The notes beneath the pieces were generated by a model. That model was not told the origin of the DNA, made no database searches, and was given only the letters and a program-made list of their open reading frames with translations. A stretch of DNA of 8,922 bases from Opitutaceae bacterium (GTDB lineage: Bacteria > Verrucomicrobiota > Verrucomicrobiia > Opitutales > Opitutaceae), in the NCBI GenBank assembly GCA_031272375.1, contig JAISTY010000063.1:1-8922 (forward strand). Direction: 5' to 3'. Both the position numbers and the translations under genes were made by a program. How positions within the stretch are numbered: position 1 is the first letter of the stretch; each line of letters begins with the position of its first letter. This document shows positions 6,698 to 8,922 of this stretch, piece by piece.

Positions 6698-7114
6698 TCA
6701 CACGTCAATCACGCCGTCGTCCCCGCCGCCGCCGCGCCGCCGTCCGCCGCCCGACAACGCCCTCGCCATCGCGCCCGTCACCGCGTTCGTCAGCCCCGCG
6801 ACCGCCGCGCCGCCCAGCGCCGACCAGAAGCTCTCGACGTAAAAACCCCGCACCAGCGCGCCCGCCAGCATGAGCAGCAGCGCGTTGATCACCACAAGCC
6901 CCAGCCCCAGCGTCAGCACGACGAACGGCAACGCGAACAGCACCAGCAGGGGCCGCAGCACCGCGTTCAGGAAAACCAGCGCGAGGACGACCGCCACCAG
7001 CGTCACCCCGTCGCGGCACTCCAGACCGGGCACGACGCGCGTCGCCAGCGTCACGCCCAGCGCCAGCGATGTCCACCGCAGCGCGAGTTGGGAAAAGGGA
7101 GCCTCTCCGTTCAT
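6698..7114 (-). CDS. Small four-helix membrane protein of the 'phage holin 4_2' (YvlD-like) family
   Basis: This is a 138-residue inner-membrane protein with about four hydrophobic segments, roughly at residues 10-29, 37-51, 55-87 (a long stretch, probably two helices) and 95-117. The stretch NAVLRPLLVLFALPFVVLTL (50-69), followed by VINALLLMLAGALV and GFYVESFWSALGGA, is characteristic of the chromosomal family named mycobacterial-type phage holin superfamily IV (B. subtilis YvlD is a member). Despite the name, most members sit outside prophages and their role is poorly known; envelope-stress links are reported for some. No phage genes lie nearby, so lysis is not suggested. The Gly/Arg-rich and acidic tail (121-138) is probably cytoplasmic. 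The ATG at 7112-7114 was chosen because it directly precedes the first helix; a GGGAG at 7125-7129 lies 10 bp upstream and may serve as ribosome binding site. It is first in the likely holin-rnd-deoR transcription unit. Leucine codons are mostly CTG. Confidence 0.8.
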   Translation of the reverse strand: MNGEAPFSQLALRWTSLALGVTLATRVVPGLECRDGVTLVAVVLALVFLNAVLRPLLVLFALPFVVLTLGLGLVVINALLLMLAGALVRGFYVESFWSALGGAAVAGLTNAVTGAMARALSGGGRRRGGGGDDGVIDV

Positions 7115-7340
7115 GCCCCGCACACTCCCGCCTTCCGTCCGCCGCGCAACGCCAAACCCGCCCGCCGCCCGCCGCCGGAAAAAACTCGTGAAACACTCCC
7201 GCCTCGCCACAAGCCCGTCCGCCGGAAAACCTCCGCCGTCCTTCTCCCTTTCTCCTCCGCCAACCGCCATGCGCGCGCCCGTCCCGCCCTTCTCCCGACA
7301 AGCCGCCGCCGGCCGCTAACCGCCGCCCGCCTCAACCGCC
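7115..7340. promoter_or_regulatory. Divergent intergenic region, rich in short direct repeats
   Basis: These 226 bp separate the holin-like gene (leftwards) from the AsmA-like gene (rightwards), so promoters for both are expected here, but none is recognisable. The region is strongly pyrimidine-rich on the plus strand. Short direct repeats include ACACTCCCGCCT at 7122-7133 and 7193-7204, CCGCCGGAAAA at 7172-7182 and 7219-7229, and CCCGCCTTCCGTCC at 7127-7140, repeated at 7344-7357 inside the next gene. A recurring 18-mer, CGACAAGCCGCCGCCGGC, lies at 7296-7313. An in-frame TAA at 7317-7319 fixes the upstream limit of the AsmA-like reading frame. No small gene with a supportable start was seen. 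Confidence 0.45.
7296..7313 (+). repeat. Recurring motif CGACAAGCCGCCGCCGGC, copy 2
   Basis: This is the second exact copy of the recurring motif, placed 27 bp before the GTG start of the AsmA-like gene. It is identical over 18 bp to the copy at 8304-8321 inside that gene. Confidence 0.4.
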
Positions 7341-8922
7341 GTGCCCGCCTTCCGTCCAAAGCAACTCCCCCGCCTTCTCCTCCGCGCCCTCGCGCGCGGC
7401 CTCCTTTTCCTCCTCTGGCTCTGGCTCGCCCTCGCCGCCGCCTTCCAGCTCCACCTCCTCGCCTCCCGCGACGGCACCCTCCCCCGCCCCATCCTCCGCC
7501 TCCTCGAGGCGCGCCTCGCGAGGGAGGACATCCACATTTCCCTCGACGGCGCCACCCTCGGCCCCGACGGCGTTTTCCTCCTCCAAAACCCCGTTTTCGC
7601 CTCCGGTCCGGGCGGGCACCCGCTCGCCTCCGCCCGCCTCCTCCTCGCGAAAATAGACCTCCGCAAACTCCCCCTCGGACGCCTCGACATCGGCGATCTT
7701 CTCGTCTCCGGCCTCGACCTCACGCTCCCCGCCATGCTCTCCGAGTCCGGCCGCGACGAGACCGTCGTCTCCGGCGCCGACCTCCGCCTTTCCGCCACGC
7801 GACGCCTCCTCCGCGTCCACCACCTCACCGCCGCCGCCGGTCCGCTCCGCCTCTCCGCCTCCGGCGCCCTCGCCCTCGACGCGCCGCTCGACTTCCCGCT
7901 CCTCCCGACCGGCGGGCGCAAAAACCTCGTCCCCGCCCTGCAACAGGCCCTCCGCGAAACCGCCCGGCGCCTCCCCGTCCTCGACGCCCTTGAAAACCCC
8001 TCCCTCGTCGTCCGACTCGCCCCCGACACCGGCGGCATCGCCAACGTCACCGCCGCCTTCCGCGCCGACGCCCTCGTCAACCCGCCCGAAATCCCCTTCC
8101 CCCTCCGCGCCGGACAACCCGCCGCGCGCCTCGAAACCCCGCTCCGGCAAACCGCCGCCGGCGCCCGCTCCCTCAACCTCTCCGCCGCACGCCTCGAACT
8201 CTCCCCGCCCGGCGTCCCGCCCTTTGTCCTCGACGGTGTCCACGCCCGCGCCGCCCCCGGCACCGGCCTCGACCTCGCCGCCGCGCGCCTCCGCCTCCCC
8301 TCGCGACAAGCCGCCGCCGGCCCGCTCGTCGCGCACGCCGCCCCTCTCACGGACGACCGCCTCCGCGCCCGCGCCGCGTTCCTCCTCGCCGGCGCGACAA
8401 CCCGCCTCTCCGCCGACGTCAACATCCCCGCCGCCTCCGCCTCCGTCCGCGCCGAAACCGCCTTCGGCAACGCCCTCGTCGCCTTCCTCGACTCCCAACA
8501 ACTCCTCCCCGCCCGCCTCGCGCCCCTCGTGCGGTTTCCCGACGACAACGCCCCCGCGCGCCTCCGCCTCGCCTTCGACCTCAACGGCTCCCCGCGCCCC
8601 GCCAACCTCGCCGCGCGCCTCCACTCCGGCCCCGTCGCCGTCCGCGGCGTCACCCTCGCCGAAGCCTCCGCCGCCGTCTCCCTCGACGGCTCCCGCCTCC
8701 TCTGCGAACCCCTTCTCCTCCGCACCGACGCCTCCCTCGCCGCCGTCTCCTACGAGATGGACACCGCCTCCCTCCGCTTCCGCTTTCTCCTCGACGGGCG
8801 CCTCCGCCCCGACGACATCGCCCCCTGGTTCCCCGCCTGGTGGCCCGCCATCTGGACGCGTTTTCAATTCCCCCGCGAAACGCCCTCCGCCTCCGTCGCC
8901 ATCGCCGGACAATGGAACGCCG
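7341..8922 (+). CDS. AsmA-like (AsmA/TamB/YhdP-type) envelope protein, 5' part, cut by window edge
   Basis: At least 527 residues are encoded, and the frame is still open at the right edge. Residues 10-37 are a strongly hydrophobic anchor (LLLRALARGLLFLLWLWLAL). The rest is predicted to be periplasmic and consists of short amphipathic beta-strands rich in Leu, Ala, Arg and Asp, such as DIHISLDGATLGPDGVFL and LDIGDLLVSGLDLTLPAM. One N-terminal helix followed by long strand-rich sequence, with a 'plus gene.. pl..a..l.l..dl' pattern, is typical of AsmA-like proteins that build lipid-transfer bridges between the membranes. The exact subfamily cannot be told from this part, and a DUF748/DUF3971-type protein is possible. 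The start is GTG at 7341-7343: an in-frame stop ends at 7319, and no ATG occurs in frame before 7735. Nearly every leucine is CTC, with a single CTG (7938-7940), unlike the neighbouring holin and rnd genes. Confidence 0.65.
   Translation, partial: MPAFRPKQLPRLLLRALARGLLFLLWLWLALAAAFQLHLLASRDGTLPRPILRLLEARLAREDIHISLDGATLGPDGVFLLQNPVFASGPGGHPLASARLLLAKIDLRKLPLGRLDIGDLLVSGLDLTLPAMLSESGRDETVVSGADLRLSATRRLLRVHHLTAAAGPLRLSASGALALDAPLDFPLLPTGGRKNLVPALQQALRETARRLPVLDALENPSLVVRLAPDTGGIANVTAAFRADALVNPPEIPFPLRAGQPAARLETPLRQTAAGARSLNLSAARLELSPPGVPPFVLDGVHARAAPGTGLDLAAARLRLPSRQAAAGPLVAHAAPLTDDRLRARAAFLLAGATTRLSADVNIPAASASVRAETAFGNALVAFLDSQQLLPARLAPLVRFPDDNAPARLRLAFDLNGSPRPANLAARLHSGPVAVRGVTLAEASAAVSLDGSRLLCEPLLLRTDASLAAVSYEMDTASLRFRFLLDGRLRPDDIAPWFPAWWPAIWTRFQFPRETPSASVAIAGQWNA
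8304..8321 (+). repeat. Recurring motif CGACAAGCCGCCGCCGGC, copy 3
   Basis: This is the third exact copy of the recurring motif, located within the AsmA-like coding sequence. Its presence in a coding region argues that it is not solely a promoter element. With the preceding G it shares 17 bp with copy 1 (GCGACAAGCCGCCGCCG). Confidence 0.4.

Noticed and set aside
6698..7114. Holin-family match taken as evidence for a prophage
   Set aside because: The family name is historical, most members are chromosomal, and no lysin, capsid, tail or integrase gene is nearby.
7332..8912. Open frames of 469 and 526 codons on the minus strand opposite the AsmA-like gene
   Set aside because: Both give low-complexity Arg/Ala or Gly/Glu-rich products with no fold-like pattern, while the plus strand gives a membrane anchor followed by beta-rich sequence.

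Overview
This is a GC-rich chromosomal window (GC not computed) from a Gram-negative bacterium. An outer-membrane TonB-dependent receptor, an MlaD/MCE-type lipid-transport protein and an AsmA-like envelope protein together require a double-membrane cell. The receptor carries a TonB-box-like segment (TLATFEVKA) after its signal peptide. That segment, the GC-rich NNC/NNG codon style and the near absence of Shine-Dalgarno sequences are reminiscent of Verrucomicrobiota, perhaps Opitutaceae. This assignment is inference; no rRNA or marker gene is present to settle it.

Layout, left to right: (1) the 5' part of mlaD on the minus strand, cut by the left edge; (2) a 107-bp spacer with a tandem 9-bp repeat; (3) a complete TonB-dependent receptor on the minus strand, with an unusual proline/glutamate-rich segment before its TonB box; (4) a 172-bp divergent spacer with two overlapping palindromes; (5) an organophosphate:phosphate antiporter-type MFS transporter on the plus strand; (6) a DeoR-family regulator on the minus strand whose 3' end overlaps the transporter by 6 bp; (7) a ribonuclease D gene and (8) a small four-helix 'phage holin 4_2'-type membrane protein, both upstream of the regulator on the same strand and probably co-transcribed with it; (9) a 226-bp divergent spacer full of short direct repeats; (10) the 5' part of a large AsmA-like protein on the plus strand, starting at GTG and running off the right edge.

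The most coherent functional idea is that the receptor, the antiporter-like transporter and the DeoR regulator form a small uptake module. The receptor would cross the outer membrane, the transporter would cross the inner membrane, and the DeoR protein (a family that senses sugar phosphates) would regulate them. The transporter keeps both substrate-binding arginines of the GlpT family but appears to lack its conserved TM5 histidine, so its substrate may differ from glycerol-3-phosphate or glucose-6-phosphate. The other genes look like housekeeping or envelope genes. I saw no tRNA, rRNA, CRISPR array, insertion sequence or phage structural gene. Very long open frames opposite the real genes (up to about 1000 codons) are explained by GC-rich codon bias.
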